DNA of 38,045 nt from a virus. A program made the translations under genes and the position numbers. Positions 28,658 to 36,696 of the stretch are shown one piece after another. The notes below the pieces were generated by a model. It saw only the letters and a program-made list of their open reading frames with translations, was not told the DNA's origin and did no database searches. The DNA lies in the IMG/VR virus record IMGVR_UViG_3300030117_002737, positions 1 through 38,045 of that record; one strand, 5' to 3'. How positions within the stretch are numbered: the stretch's first letter is position 1; the number at the start of each line of letters is the position of its first letter.

Positions 28658-29473
28658 GTGGCTGGCGTAGCATACCGTACCTCAACAGACTACAGAAACT
28701 CTGGGGCTTACCGAGAGTCAAGCGTTACCGTATCTCCTTCAACAATAGCTTGTACTGCGACTGTACCGGCTGTAACCGTGACAGCCTTTGCGAATGTTGT
28801 CACTGTGGTGATTGCAGGTACGACAACTGTACCTGCTACGACTGTAACAGGGACAGCTAGTGTAACTCCTAGCGTTATAGCTACTAGCGCTACTACGCCA
28901 TCAGCTACCATATCAGGCACAGCGAGCGTAGCTCCTAGTGTTATTGCTGGTGTTACTACAACTCCATCTGCGACTATATCTGGTACAGCGAGTGTAGCTC
29001 CTAGCGTTATTTCTACGGCTGCTACAACGCCCTCTGTGACCGTTACAGGTGACGCTGGTATAGCACCTTCAGTGATTGCTGGAACGTCTACAGTGCCGTC
29101 TGTGACTGTTAGCATGGACCAGAACATAACAGTTACTGTTATACAGGCATCTACGTCTATAGATCAACTGTTATTTCACCGTAAATACGTTCCTGTGTTT
29201 GAAAATACAGTACCTACGTTAGATGTGACACAGTTTCCTGTTAATAGTCCTGCTAGGAACTTGCGGAGATTCTATCCTCCGACGGCTAGAGGGGTTAATA
29301 TATTTATATTAAACGATGGGTCAGTGACGACCCGACAACCGGCAGATGTGAGTACAGTTTCTCGGACAATATATGGTGGGCATGAATCCCCTACTGATTT
29401 AACGCAAGATGAATTGGACTTGTTAGCAAATGCAGGATACGGAACAGAGGTAGTAGGCTATGCCACGGTATGA
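28658..29473 (+). CDS. Repeat-containing tail appendage protein (271 aa)
   Basis: GTG start with AGGAAGG six bases upstream. After a 25-residue head come six tandem 22-residue units (residues 26-157) rich in Thr, Val, Ala and Ser, of the type APSVIAGVTTTPSATISGTASV-like; each is two short beta strands. Then a unique C-terminal domain (residues 160-271; FHRKYVPVFENTVPTLDV ... GVNIFILNDGSVTT). The design suggests a fibrous shaft of adjustable length with a head or tail anchor. No family recognised. Confidence 0.65.
   Translation: MAGVAYRTSTDYRNSGAYRESSVTVSPSTIACTATVPAVTVTAFANVVTVVIAGTTTVPATTVTGTASVTPSVIATSATTPSATISGTASVAPSVIAGVTTTPSATISGTASVAPSVISTAATTPSVTVTGDAGIAPSVIAGTSTVPSVTVSMDQNITVTVIQASTSIDQLLFHRKYVPVFENTVPTLDVTQFPVNSPARNLRRFYPPTARGVNIFILNDGSVTTRQPADVSTVSRTIYGGHESPTDLTQDELDLLANAGYGTEVVGYATV
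28733..29128 (+). repeat. Six tandem 66-bp coding repeats
   Basis: Six units of 66 bp encode the 22-residue beta repeats. Units 3 and 4 are nearest in sequence and the first is most diverged. All keep the frame, so gain or loss of units would change shaft length without a frameshift. The repeat also creates long spurious frames on both strands. Confidence 0.8.
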
Positions 29474-29852
29474 CTATAAATGCAACAGATGTAACAACGT
29501 TGAAGAAATAATACATGGCTTTAATGATGAGCATTCGTTTCATTGCGTTGATTGTGGGCAGGCAATGATTAAACTTATTTCAGGTGTAAACATTGCGCCT
29601 TCTGCTATGCCTTCTCGTAACTCTGTGATTGATTTAGAAGCTACGAAGAAAGCTGATAAAGCTAAAGATGCTGACATGTCTGCGTATAAGCGGTTGCGTC
29701 AGAGTGGTTTGCAACCTAAGTCTATTAACGGGTCAGCACATTTGGAGAAACATGCTGAGACTAAGAGCGAAATTCAAGCAGGTCGTTTGTATTCTAGTGA
29801 TGCGAGTAGGAAAGAAAGCGAAAGACTTATGGATAGTATTGAGGCGTTATGA
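29460..29852 (+). CDS. FmdB-type zinc-ribbon protein (130 aa)
   Basis: Residues 1-45 read MPRYDYKCNRCNNVEEIIHG, then HCVDCG, the two C-x2-C knuckles of the FmdB/CxxC_CXXC_SSSS zinc ribbon. The remaining 85 residues are basic, helical and low in hydrophobics. In phages such proteins are common among tail and head-closure genes, but their role is unknown; DNA or protein binding is inferred. The start overlaps the repeat protein by 14 bases, its end overlaps the next gene by four. Confidence 0.72.
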   Translation: MPRYDYKCNRCNNVEEIIHGFNDEHSFHCVDCGQAMIKLISGVNIAPSAMPSRNSVIDLEATKKADKAKDADMSAYKRLRQSGLQPKSINGSAHLEKHAETKSEIQAGRLYSSDASRKESERLMDSIEAL

Positions 29853-30778
29853 CGGCACAAACGTGGATAGATGAAACAAAGAACCTGTTGCTAACTGACT
29901 ATGTTGAAGAGTGCGACACGTTAGGGACAGGGTTAAACACTACTGAAACGACTGTCAACTTTACGCATGACACGGCAGGTATAGTAGCCGGAACAATTAT
30001 TGAAATAGGCACTGAACTAATGTACGTGTTTAGTGTTAACGCTACAACAAACGATGCTACTGTTCGGCGTGGCTTCCGTGGCACAACTGCTGCTTCTCAT
30101 ACCGCAGGTGACTTGGTTACTGTTAACCCTAAGTTCCCTGCACAGCTTGTATTAAACGCTATTAACGATGAGTTAGCTGATTTGTCATCACCTCAGAATG
30201 GCTTGTATCAGATGAAAACAGTGTCGTTTACGTACAATGTGTCGCAAGATGGGTACAATTTGACGGATGTAACTGACGATATACTGTCTATTTATCAGGT
30301 AACTTACGCTGATTTAGGGTCTGAAGACGCTGAACCTGTGTTACCTACGTGGACTTTGCGTCGTGACAGGGACACTAGCACGTTTGCTTCAGGCTATGCG
30401 CTGGTGTTACATGATGACGCTACGTCTGGGCAAGCAGTCAGAGCGCAATACAAGACAGGATTTACTGCGTTAGCTGCTACGTCAACTGCGTTAAGCACTG
30501 TTGGTTTGCATTCACAAGCCTACGATTTGCCTCCGTTAGGAGCTGCTTTAAGGTTGATGTCTACACGACCTGTTCGGCGTGAGTTTATAGATGAGCAGGG
30601 GTCTAGTCGTAGGGCTGAGGAGGTTCCTTCTGGGGCTGTGTCTGCTTCTATGCGTGACCTTAGAGCGTTACGGGATACGAGAATAAGCGCTGAGGCTACA
30701 CGTTTGGATACGCAATACCCGATGTATTGGATGCGGTCAGGTGGTAAGACACAAAACTCTGTGTATAGAGGGGTGTAA
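29849..30778 (+). CDS. Head-tail connector or tail protein (309 aa)
   Basis: Begins MTAQTWIDETKNLLLTDYVE. Residues 20-95 form a beta-rich domain with GTIIEIGTELMYVFSV and RRGFRGTTAASHTAGD, a pattern typical of small phage connector and baseplate modules. The rest is mixed, ending in Arg-rich helices (SMRDLRALRDTRISAEATRL). By place between the zinc ribbon and the large tail protein it probably forms part of the short tail or head-closure complex. Confidence 0.65.
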   Translation: MTAQTWIDETKNLLLTDYVEECDTLGTGLNTTETTVNFTHDTAGIVAGTIIEIGTELMYVFSVNATTNDATVRRGFRGTTAASHTAGDLVTVNPKFPAQLVLNAINDELADLSSPQNGLYQMKTVSFTYNVSQDGYNLTDVTDDILSIYQVTYADLGSEDAEPVLPTWTLRRDRDTSTFASGYALVLHDDATSGQAVRAQYKTGFTALAATSTALSTVGLHSQAYDLPPLGAALRLMSTRPVRREFIDEQGSSRRAEEVPSGAVSASMRDLRALRDTRISAEATRLDTQYPMYWMRSGGKTQNSVYRGV

Positions 30779-32701
30779 ATGGTTCATAAAGCTGAACGTT
30801 TACCCGTTACGCTAACGATTAATGACACTGAGCATAAATATAGTGTTGATATTGAGCAGTATCGGCGTACTGCTGTGCCGTTGTTGCGTGAACAGCGTGA
30901 TACTTCTGATGAGGCAGGCGAGCAATCTATTAATAATCAGTTTTGGTTGAGGTCGCAAACAGATTGGAACTTGGGTTCTGGGCAACAGTTCTTTGATAAA
31001 CCTAAGTCTGATAGAAGTAGGTTTAGTTCATCTTCGGGTGTTGATGTGTGGACTGAGGGTCAGTTTTCTTTGTTGCCTTTGTCTGAAACTAAGAACAATG
31101 CGTTGTCTTTAACGAATGTTATTATGAAAGTGTTCCGTAAAGTAGATGGTGGCGCTGACCACATGTACGTTGCTTCGGGTAGTTCATTGTATTATGCAAC
31201 TAACTTTAGTGCTGCTGATGGCTCAGTCACATGGAATACGATGAGCGCTCCTGCTTCTGGTAGCGCTTCAACTATCACAGATATTACATCTGATGGGGCT
31301 AACGTGTATATAGCGTATGGAAGCGCACGTGTTCCTACGAAACAAACGTTAGGTGTGACTACAGCACCAGCTAATTTTGGGTCGTTGAACCCTGACTACT
31401 TGCGTGTTGTAGGCGGTAGATTGTTTGGGATAGATGGCAAAAACATTTATGAAGATGATGGAAGTGGGGCTAAGGTATCAAGCAGTTTAGATTCTACGTT
31501 ACTTGACGGAGAATGGGTTGCTGTATCTGCTGGACCAGCAGGGTTTTACGCTGCGAGTAACACAGCAGGGACAGGAGCTGTAAGTTTTATTGCTATTGGT
31601 GACGCTGATGGGTTGTTGCAGGAACCACAGCAGGTAGCTGAACTTCCTAGAGGCGAAGAGATTAACGAAATGATTTCTTACGGAGGGTTTGTAGCGCTTG
31701 CAACTACAAAAGGTTTGCGTTTAGGGGCTATAGATACGAACAGAGGGTCTATAACGTATGGTCCTGTCATAGAAGACGCTGGTGAGGTGCATTGTTTAAC
31801 CGCAGATCAAAGGTTTATATGGTTTGGTGGCAGTTTAGGTAAGTTGTATAGAGCTGATTTGTCACAGTTTACTGATACTCTTGTGCCAGCATGGGCTAGT
31901 GACATGTTGTCAGTTGGTGACGGCAATAGCTTAGGCAACGTTACGTATGTTGCTAGGTCAGGTGGCAAAACATTCTTTGTAGATGCAGGTAACGGAGTGC
32001 AGGGTGAGCAGTCGTTAGGGCATTTGGTAGCGTCAGGAACGTTAACGATTGGTGATATTAAATGGAATAGCCAGTTTAATAAAGTGTTGCAGACTCTTGA
32101 AATACGTTCAGCGCTTGATTCTGTGGTGTCTGCTGTGCGTACATGGGCTGATGCTAACGTGGCTTGGGGTGACCCTGACGAGTTTTGGGTGGGTCAAACA
32201 GCTACAGTAGGTGGTTCTGTAACCGCTACGGTAACGAACGATAACAATAATTCTATTACTACGGCTGCTTTAGCCAACAAAACAAAAGTAAACGTTGCGG
32301 CTAGTGACGGCACAGAGCTAGTTCCTAAGTTGTCTGAGTCGTTCAGGTTACAGTTTAATTTAACAAGAGATTCGGTAGCGACTGCTGGACCTGTCATAGA
32401 GTCATGGCGAGTAGAAGCATTCGCAGCTCCTACCAGAGTAGATGAAATAATTATACCTATAATGCTTAGAAGCAGGGTAGCTACGTCACGTGGCATGGGT
32501 TCAGCCGTAGCGTACAACACTAAAGATGAGTATGAAGCGTTGCGTTCAGCGATGGTTAACAAAGATATTGTTACCTATCAGGAAGGGTCACGGTCAGATA
32601 GCGTAGTCATTGACCAAGTTCAGATGTCTGCGGAGAAATTGTCTGATGATGGTAATTGGTGGGAGGGTACATGCACTCTCCGGCTACTTACAGTACCATA
32701 G
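30779..32701 (+). CDS. Large tail protein with beta-propeller-like core (640 aa)
   Basis: Starts one base after the previous stop. N-terminal signature: NQFWLRSQTDWNLGSGQQFF then GVDVWTEGQFSLLPL, seen in many actinophage tail proteins. Residues 110-400 contain repeated units (LYYATNFSAADGSVTWNTMS, GFVALATTKGLRLGAI, RFIWFGGSLGKLYRADL) like propeller blades. The C-terminal part resembles a receptor- or nozzle-associated beta domain. Probably a main component of the tail tip. Confidence 0.72.
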   Translation: MVHKAERLPVTLTINDTEHKYSVDIEQYRRTAVPLLREQRDTSDEAGEQSINNQFWLRSQTDWNLGSGQQFFDKPKSDRSRFSSSSGVDVWTEGQFSLLPLSETKNNALSLTNVIMKVFRKVDGGADHMYVASGSSLYYATNFSAADGSVTWNTMSAPASGSASTITDITSDGANVYIAYGSARVPTKQTLGVTTAPANFGSLNPDYLRVVGGRLFGIDGKNIYEDDGSGAKVSSSLDSTLLDGEWVAVSAGPAGFYAASNTAGTGAVSFIAIGDADGLLQEPQQVAELPRGEEINEMISYGGFVALATTKGLRLGAIDTNRGSITYGPVIEDAGEVHCLTADQRFIWFGGSLGKLYRADLSQFTDTLVPAWASDMLSVGDGNSLGNVTYVARSGGKTFFVDAGNGVQGEQSLGHLVASGTLTIGDIKWNSQFNKVLQTLEIRSALDSVVSAVRTWADANVAWGDPDEFWVGQTATVGGSVTATVTNDNNNSITTAALANKTKVNVAASDGTELVPKLSESFRLQFNLTRDSVATAGPVIESWRVEAFAAPTRVDEIIIPIMLRSRVATSRGMGSAVAYNTKDEYEALRSAMVNKDIVTYQEGSRSDSVVIDQVQMSAEKLSDDGNWWEGTCTLRLLTVP

Positions 32702-32704
32702 AGT

Positions 32705-33463
32705 ATGGCTAAAATTCTGTATTACGATATAGAAACAGCACCTAATTTAGCGTATGTGTGGGGTCAGTACCAGCAAGACGTAATTGAACATGAGCGTGAA
32801 TGGTACATGATGTGTGTGTCGTATCGTTGGGAGCATCAGAAACGCACGCATGTATGTTCGCTAGTTGATTTCCTTGAAGCCTATTTAGAAGACCCTGAAA
32901 ATGATTTTTATGTTGTTAAGAAACTTTGGGAGTTGTTTGATGAGGCTGACATTGTTATAGCGCATAACGGTGACAAGTTTGATATGCGTAAAGCTAACGC
33001 TAGGTTCGTGAAGCATGGGTTAGGTCCGCCTGCACCTGTCAAGTCTGTTGATACGTTGAAGGTGGCTCGCAGGTATTTCATGTTTAATTCAAATCGTTTG
33101 AATCATGTGGGACAGCACTTGGGGCTTGGCGAGAAGGTAGATACGGGTGGCTTTCAGACATGGGCTGGGTGTATGCGTGGCGATATGAAGGCTTGGAAGA
33201 CGATGATTAAGTACGCTCGGCAAGATGTGGACTTATTGCGTGATGTGTATTTGACGTTGCGACCTTGGATGACGAATCATCCTAACCTCAACATACATAC
33301 AAGGGAACATGCGTGCCCTACTTGCGGTTCATATAACTTGCAACGCAGAGGTTTTAGAACAACGCAAACAAGTACGTACCAGCGATGGCAATGCAATGAT
33401 TGTAAGTCGTATAGCAGAAGCAGGTTGGCTGAAAAAACAGAGAAACCCTCTATAGTTCCATAG
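32705..33463 (+). CDS. DEDDy 3'-5' exonuclease with C-terminal zinc ribbon (252 aa)
   Basis: A DnaQ-like nuclease: Exo I D8 and E10 (YYDIETAP), Exo II D93 (AHNGDKFD), Exo III Y170-x3-D174 (YARQD), all acidic ligands for two metal ions present. Residues 204-233 add C-P-T-C and C-N-D-C knuckles, a zinc ribbon with a basic surround that should bind DNA or RNA. No polymerase gene accompanies it, so proofreading would have to act on the host enzyme. End-processing, host DNA breakdown or RNA turnover are alternatives. It is odd to find it among tail genes. Confidence 0.85.
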   Translation: MAKILYYDIETAPNLAYVWGQYQQDVIEHEREWYMMCVSYRWEHQKRTHVCSLVDFLEAYLEDPENDFYVVKKLWELFDEADIVIAHNGDKFDMRKANARFVKHGLGPPAPVKSVDTLKVARRYFMFNSNRLNHVGQHLGLGEKVDTGGFQTWAGCMRGDMKAWKTMIKYARQDVDLLRDVYLTLRPWMTNHPNLNIHTREHACPTCGSYNLQRRGFRTTQTSTYQRWQCNDCKSYSRSRLAEKTEKPSIVP

Positions 33464-33485
33464 CGTTTAGTTGTACTGTGGGTTA

Positions 33486-35018
33486 ATGGCTCGCTTTTTC
33501 TTTGTCCTGTCACGCATATTGTTAGCTTCCATGTTTGTCATGGCAATAATCAGTCCCGTGTCAGCACAAGAGAGCGAGCCTGAGACAACGTGTGCAGATC
33601 AAGAAGAGGAGAACAATACTGCGTGTACTGTGCATGTGAATGATTATGATGCTCCGCCTGTGGTGTATATGACAGTCGCTGAAGATCAGACTGCTGTTGA
33701 AATCATTACCTATACGTCATTGACATGCGATAATCATGGCTTAGAAAGCATCTACGCTGACCCTTACCTCATATTATATGACAGTGATGGGACAATTATT
33801 GGGGAAGATGACGATTCAGCGAGCCACAATGACGGTTCTAACATGTGTTGGGACAGTTACTTGAACCTTACGTTAGATGCAGGGGACTATGAACTGTCAG
33901 CTACTGCATACGATGAAGAAACTATAGGAACGTATACGTTAGAGTTCTCTGGTGTGAGCTGGTCGTTGTCTAATGACCCTGAGCCTACGCCTGACCCTGA
34001 ACCTACGCCAGAACCAGAACCTACGCCCGAACCAACTCCTGAGCCTACGCCTGAACCTGTAGAGCCTACGCCTGAGCCAGACCCTGAACCGGAACCAACG
34101 CCTACGCCTGAAGAGGAAGTTGAACCTCCCGTAGATGAGCCTATTCAAAGTCCCACTCCTCTCCCAGAAGAACCAGAAGAAGAGCCAGAACCAGACCCAG
34201 TGTGGGAACCCCCCATAGAAGATACATTGCCAGACCCAGAGCCAGCTCCTCCATCACTAATTGTAGAAATCCCACCGCCACTAGTGACAATAGACATAGA
34301 GGAATTAGAAGAACTGCCATTAGAAGATGATAGCATGTGGAGCCTTGACGATGTAGAATGGGAAGAGTTTGAGTTTGATGAGTTACCAGAAATTGAAATA
34401 CTTGATGAGTTTATACCGGAAGAATTTGAGGAAGAAGAGGAAGAAGAAACAACTTTCTTTGATGATGGAGAACAAGAACAGTCAGATGAAGTACAATCAG
34501 ATGTGGAACTAGAGGAAGATTTTGTTCTTGAAGAATACGAAGACATTGAAGAGATAGACTTTGAGGAGTTAGACGCTGATGAGCTTGACGACGAAATTAT
34601 TGCTGAGATATTACAAGATGAAGAGGCTGTTGAGGTCTTTCTTGGAGAAGTCCTAGAGGACAACCCTGATTTCTTTGAGGAAGCTACCGAAGATCAAGTG
34701 TCTGTGATCTTTGAGTCAGCACCGGAGCTGTTTAATGAGGCTTCTGATGAGGTTAAGGATGAACTTGAGGCTGAGATTAATGTGTACGCTGGTGGCTTTG
34801 AGGATTATGTGCCAGAGGATTCAACAATATCTGTTGATGAAAGGCGAAGTATTATTGCGGTGACGACAGCGACTGCTACAATAGCTACAGTAGCGGTTAC
34901 TAGACCTACACCGCCACCGACACCAAGACCTACAACTCCAACCCCTCCAAGACCTAGCAGTCCATCGGCTGTTTCTCCCAGTGGTCCAACGATCAGGAGA
35001 AACAATGATAAAACGTAA
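33486..35018 (+). CDS. Secreted acidic PPC-domain protein (510 aa)
   Basis: ATG 33486 gives a textbook signal peptide (residues 1-27, ending ISPVSA before QE). Residues 50-150 look like a PPC (bacterial pre-peptidase C-terminal) beta-sandwich: [20 protein letters not shown], then [20 protein letters not shown]. Then a Pro-Glu-Thr repeat linker (165-248) and an extremely acidic region (249-440, up to six Glu in a row). A hydrophobic Ala/Thr/Val helix (about 454-471) and a Pro/Thr-rich basic tail follow. This is the architecture of actinobacterial cell-surface proteins and rare in phages. It is probably exported by the infected cell; superinfection exclusion, envelope disruption or attachment are possible roles. 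Confidence 0.75.
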   Translation: MARFFFVLSRILLASMFVMAIISPVSAQESEPETTCADQEEENNTACTVHVNDYDAPPVVYMTVAEDQTAVEIITYTSLTCDNHGLESIYADPYLILYDSDGTIIGEDDDSASHNDGSNMCWDSYLNLTLDAGDYELSATAYDEETIGTYTLEFSGVSWSLSNDPEPTPDPEPTPEPEPTPEPTPEPTPEPVEPTPEPDPEPEPTPTPEEEVEPPVDEPIQSPTPLPEEPEEEPEPDPVWEPPIEDTLPDPEPAPPSLIVEIPPPLVTIDIEELEELPLEDDSMWSLDDVEWEEFEFDELPEIEILDEFIPEEFEEEEEEETTFFDDGEQEQSDEVQSDVELEEDFVLEEYEDIEEIDFEELDADELDDEIIAEILQDEEAVEVFLGEVLEDNPDFFEEATEDQVSVIFESAPELFNEASDEVKDELEAEINVYAGGFEDYVPEDSTISVDERRSIIAVTTATATIATVAVTRPTPPPTPRPTTPTPPRPSSPSAVSPSGPTIRRNNDKT

Positions 35019-35187
35019 ACTTAAACGGATAACACGGGAAGTATTTATTCTTAGTTTAACTGCTGGCTCTACGGGTATTGTGCTGATTACGTTGTCAGGG
35101 GAGACAAGAGAGTACGGTATATGGATTACGGTAGCTAGCTTTGTGTGTCACATGGTAGGTGTATGGATTGATTGGAAAGAAGATTGA
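35005..35187 (+). CDS. Small membrane protein (60 aa), two predicted helices
   Basis: Begins [20 protein letters not shown] with AGGAG six bases upstream, overlapping the secreted-protein gene by 14 bases. Two hydrophobic helices (about 14-32 and 40-54, [17 protein letters not shown]) are joined by a charged turn; the basic N-terminus should stay inside. It could be a second holin, antiholin or an exclusion factor, given its position after the surface protein. No family recognised. Confidence 0.68.
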   Translation: MIKRKLKRITREVFILSLTAGSTGIVLITLSGETREYGIWITVASFVCHMVGVWIDWKED

Positions 35188-35369
35188 CTCTTGAAGCACT
35201 GTTCTTAGTTATCCTTACAGCTTGCCTTTTGCCTTGGATGGCTTGGATTTCTACCGTGTTAATTAAAATTGAGATACGTTTAGCTAAAGGTGACGAGGCT
35301 TTAGAGACTGCTGAGGAGCGTTTATCTGACCATGAGCAACGCATCAGGGCGTTAGAGTCTGCCCGTTAG
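35184..35369 (+). CDS. Small membrane-anchored coiled-coil protein (61 aa)
   Basis: TTG at 35184 overlaps the preceding TGA and follows GGAAAG; an in-frame TTG at 35172 is the alternative. One N-terminal membrane helix ([20 protein letters not shown]) is followed by a charged heptad helix (KGDEALETAEERLSDHEQRI). The layout matches small phage membrane proteins that bridge membrane and wall or form complexes with holins. It ends 26 bases inside the convergent nuclease gene. Confidence 0.65.
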   Translation: MTLEALFLVILTACLLPWMAWISTVLIKIEIRLAKGDEALETAEERLSDHEQRIRALESAR

Positions 35370-35715
35370 CCTTGTCTAGTTGATGTCGCCAGATCATTAA
35401 TAGTTCAGATGCAAAGTCCGCATCCATAACTGCTACCTTGTCTACTTGCTTACCTACTGTGGACCTTCTGTCCCCGTGTATGGCGAAGATAACCCACTTG
35501 TTGTCGTCTGATACGTTACGTATGCGAGCTATCCACTTGAACAAAGACCATGCTTTACGGTACTTGACTTCCACTGTCACACCTGTGTCCCCCAACCAGA
35601 TATCATGCGATTCAGTGGAAGCCGAAGTACGCTTCACATCTTTATGCCCCCACTGTATCAAGAGATCACGGATGATGTTCTCTCCTACAGTGCCTTTCTG
35701 TCGTGCTTTACTCAC
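35344..35715 (-). CDS. PD-(D/E)XK nuclease, Holliday-junction-resolvase-like (123 aa)
   Basis: GTG start overlapping the preceding stop (GTGA). The N-terminal GTVGENIIRDLL with E12, then H37-D38 and E49-V-K51 form the catalytic E...D...E-x-K of the restriction-like fold. A conserved K-R-T (28-30) and W-S-L-F-K after the core resemble archaeal-type resolvases (Hjc). It would cut branched intermediates left by annealing or replication before packaging. Last gene of the leftward unit; its 3' end overlaps the rightward membrane gene. Confidence 0.75.
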   Translation of the reverse strand: MSKARQKGTVGENIIRDLLIQWGHKDVKRTSASTESHDIWLGDTGVTVEVKYRKAWSLFKWIARIRNVSDDNKWVIFAIHGDRRSTVGKQVDKVAVMDADFASELLMIWRHQLDKANGQTLTP

Positions 35716-35864
35716 TGTTTGACGTAAGGCACGTTGTCTATGTAGATGTTTATTATTCTACGTAGCATACCTGAACGTGACCTGCCTTCCTCAAGGGCTA
35801 GCAAATCTACTTGGTCAAGTAATTCTTTGGGCATTCGTAAGGCTACGAGTTGATCGTTACTCAT
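35712..35864 (-). CDS. Ribbon-helix-helix DNA-binding protein (50 aa)
   Basis: Begins MSNDQLVALRMPKELLDQVD and continues LLALEEGRSRSGMLRRIINI. The strand Q-L-V-A-L-R-M, then two helices joined by E-G-R-S-R-S, are a clear Arc/CopG/MetJ ribbon-helix-helix, which binds DNA as a dimer through the paired strands. Start and stop overlap the neighbouring genes by one and four bases. It is the only classical dimeric repressor fold recognised in the window. It is a candidate for the TGGTCA-N3-TGACCA operators at the late promoter, though that link is a guess. Confidence 0.78.
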   Translation of the reverse strand: MSNDQLVALRMPKELLDQVDLLALEEGRSRSGMLRRIINIYIDNVPYVKQ

Positions 35865-36295
35865 TAGAATGGCATCTCCTTAGCTTCTTTGCGTGCATCT
35901 CCCCAGTGTTCAGAGTCTGAGTCTACGATGGCTGTTCGCCCTGCCCAGTCGTCTTGCTTGGGTTTGATTACGTTGGCTACATCCCACACGTTACAGTTCC
36001 AAGAGGTTTTCATTTCGCCTTCCTTGTTTTTGTAACTGCTTTGTGAGAACTTGCCTCGTATCATTACACGTGAACCTTTGCTTGTTTGATCTGCAATGGT
36101 TTCTGCTAATGCTGTTGACCCGTCTCTACTGTCCTCCCATATCGTGAGGTTTACCCAGATGGTAGGGTCGTCTTTCTTTACTTGGTAGGCTAATGCGTTT
36201 TCGTATACGACTTTGCCTACTGAGTCTATTACTTTCATTTGCCATTCTCTTCCGAGATTGCCGTGAAGGTAGTGTGTATGTTCGTTGATACTCAT
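35864..36295 (-). CDS. ssb: Single-stranded DNA-binding protein, OB-fold (143 aa)
   Basis: The fold is suggested by W-V-N-L-T-I-W-E, then GSRVMIRGKFSQSSYKNKEG, the beta-barrel strands of SSB-type OB folds. The end AKEMPF recalls the acidic-hydrophobic tip of SSB proteins that recruits repair enzymes. It would coat single strands for the annealing protein encoded just upstream. GGAGAAGA precedes the ATG, which overlaps the annealing gene's stop (ATGA). Confidence 0.75.
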   Translation of the reverse strand: MSINEHTHYLHGNLGREWQMKVIDSVGKVVYENALAYQVKKDDPTIWVNLTIWEDSRDGSTALAETIADQTSKGSRVMIRGKFSQSSYKNKEGEMKTSWNCNVWDVANVIKPKQDDWAGRTAIVDSDSEHWGDARKEAKEMPF

Positions 36296-36696
36296 TCTTC
36301 TCCTTTACTGAGTTCTTTGTGTAGTCGGTAGCTTTCGTCACCTGTCCAGAGTGACAGCCCTAGCGAGCACCGCATGGCGATTCTTTTCAAGCCATCGCTG
36401 ACAGAATTTTTGGCGTTCTGACCTGAGTGCTTACTAGGTCTTTCCACCTCTCCTATCTCTTGGATAGTCGTAACCCTGCCGTCTATAGAGAAGGTGCATT
36501 CAAGGATGCAACCCTCAACTATACCTTCAGGGCTACGTATCAGCTCTACTATTCTCATGTCAAACGGTCCAAGATGAGCGAGCAGGAATTGTGTTATGTC
36601 TCCGTGACTAACGTACCTGTCTCCTCTTCCTGTTGGTTTAACTTTTACATACGCTTCTGGTATGGGTTTAGCTAACTTGGCTAGCTGGGATGTCAT
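36292..36696 (-). CDS. Single-strand annealing protein, Rad52/Erf-like (134 aa)
   Basis: Key region: VSHGDITQFLLAHLGPFDMR, then GCILECTFSIDGRVTTIQEI, then QNAKNSVSDGLKRIAMRCSL-G-L-S-L-W. The last element is the A-x2-D-x-x-K-R-A-A-x2-G-x-G-x-x-L type helix common to Rad52-related phage annealing proteins. It pairs complementary strands during recombination-driven replication or repair. Two adjacent ATGs (36699, 36696) are possible; GGAG spacing favours the second. Encoded between the Cas4-like nuclease and SSB, the usual partners. Confidence 0.7.
   Translation of the reverse strand: MTSQLAKLAKPIPEAYVKVKPTGRGDRYVSHGDITQFLLAHLGPFDMRIVELIRSPEGIVEGCILECTFSIDGRVTTIQEIGEVERPSKHSGQNAKNSVSDGLKRIAMRCSLGLSLWTGDESYRLHKELSKGEE

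Noticed and set aside
28708-29127. 139-codon minus-strand frame rich in Val, Thr and Ala
   Set aside because: It mirrors the 66-bp repeats of the plus-strand appendage gene, lacks a ribosome-binding site and runs against the late operon.
34145-34663. 172-codon minus-strand frame made almost wholly of serine
   Set aside because: It is the reverse complement of the polyacidic region of the secreted protein.
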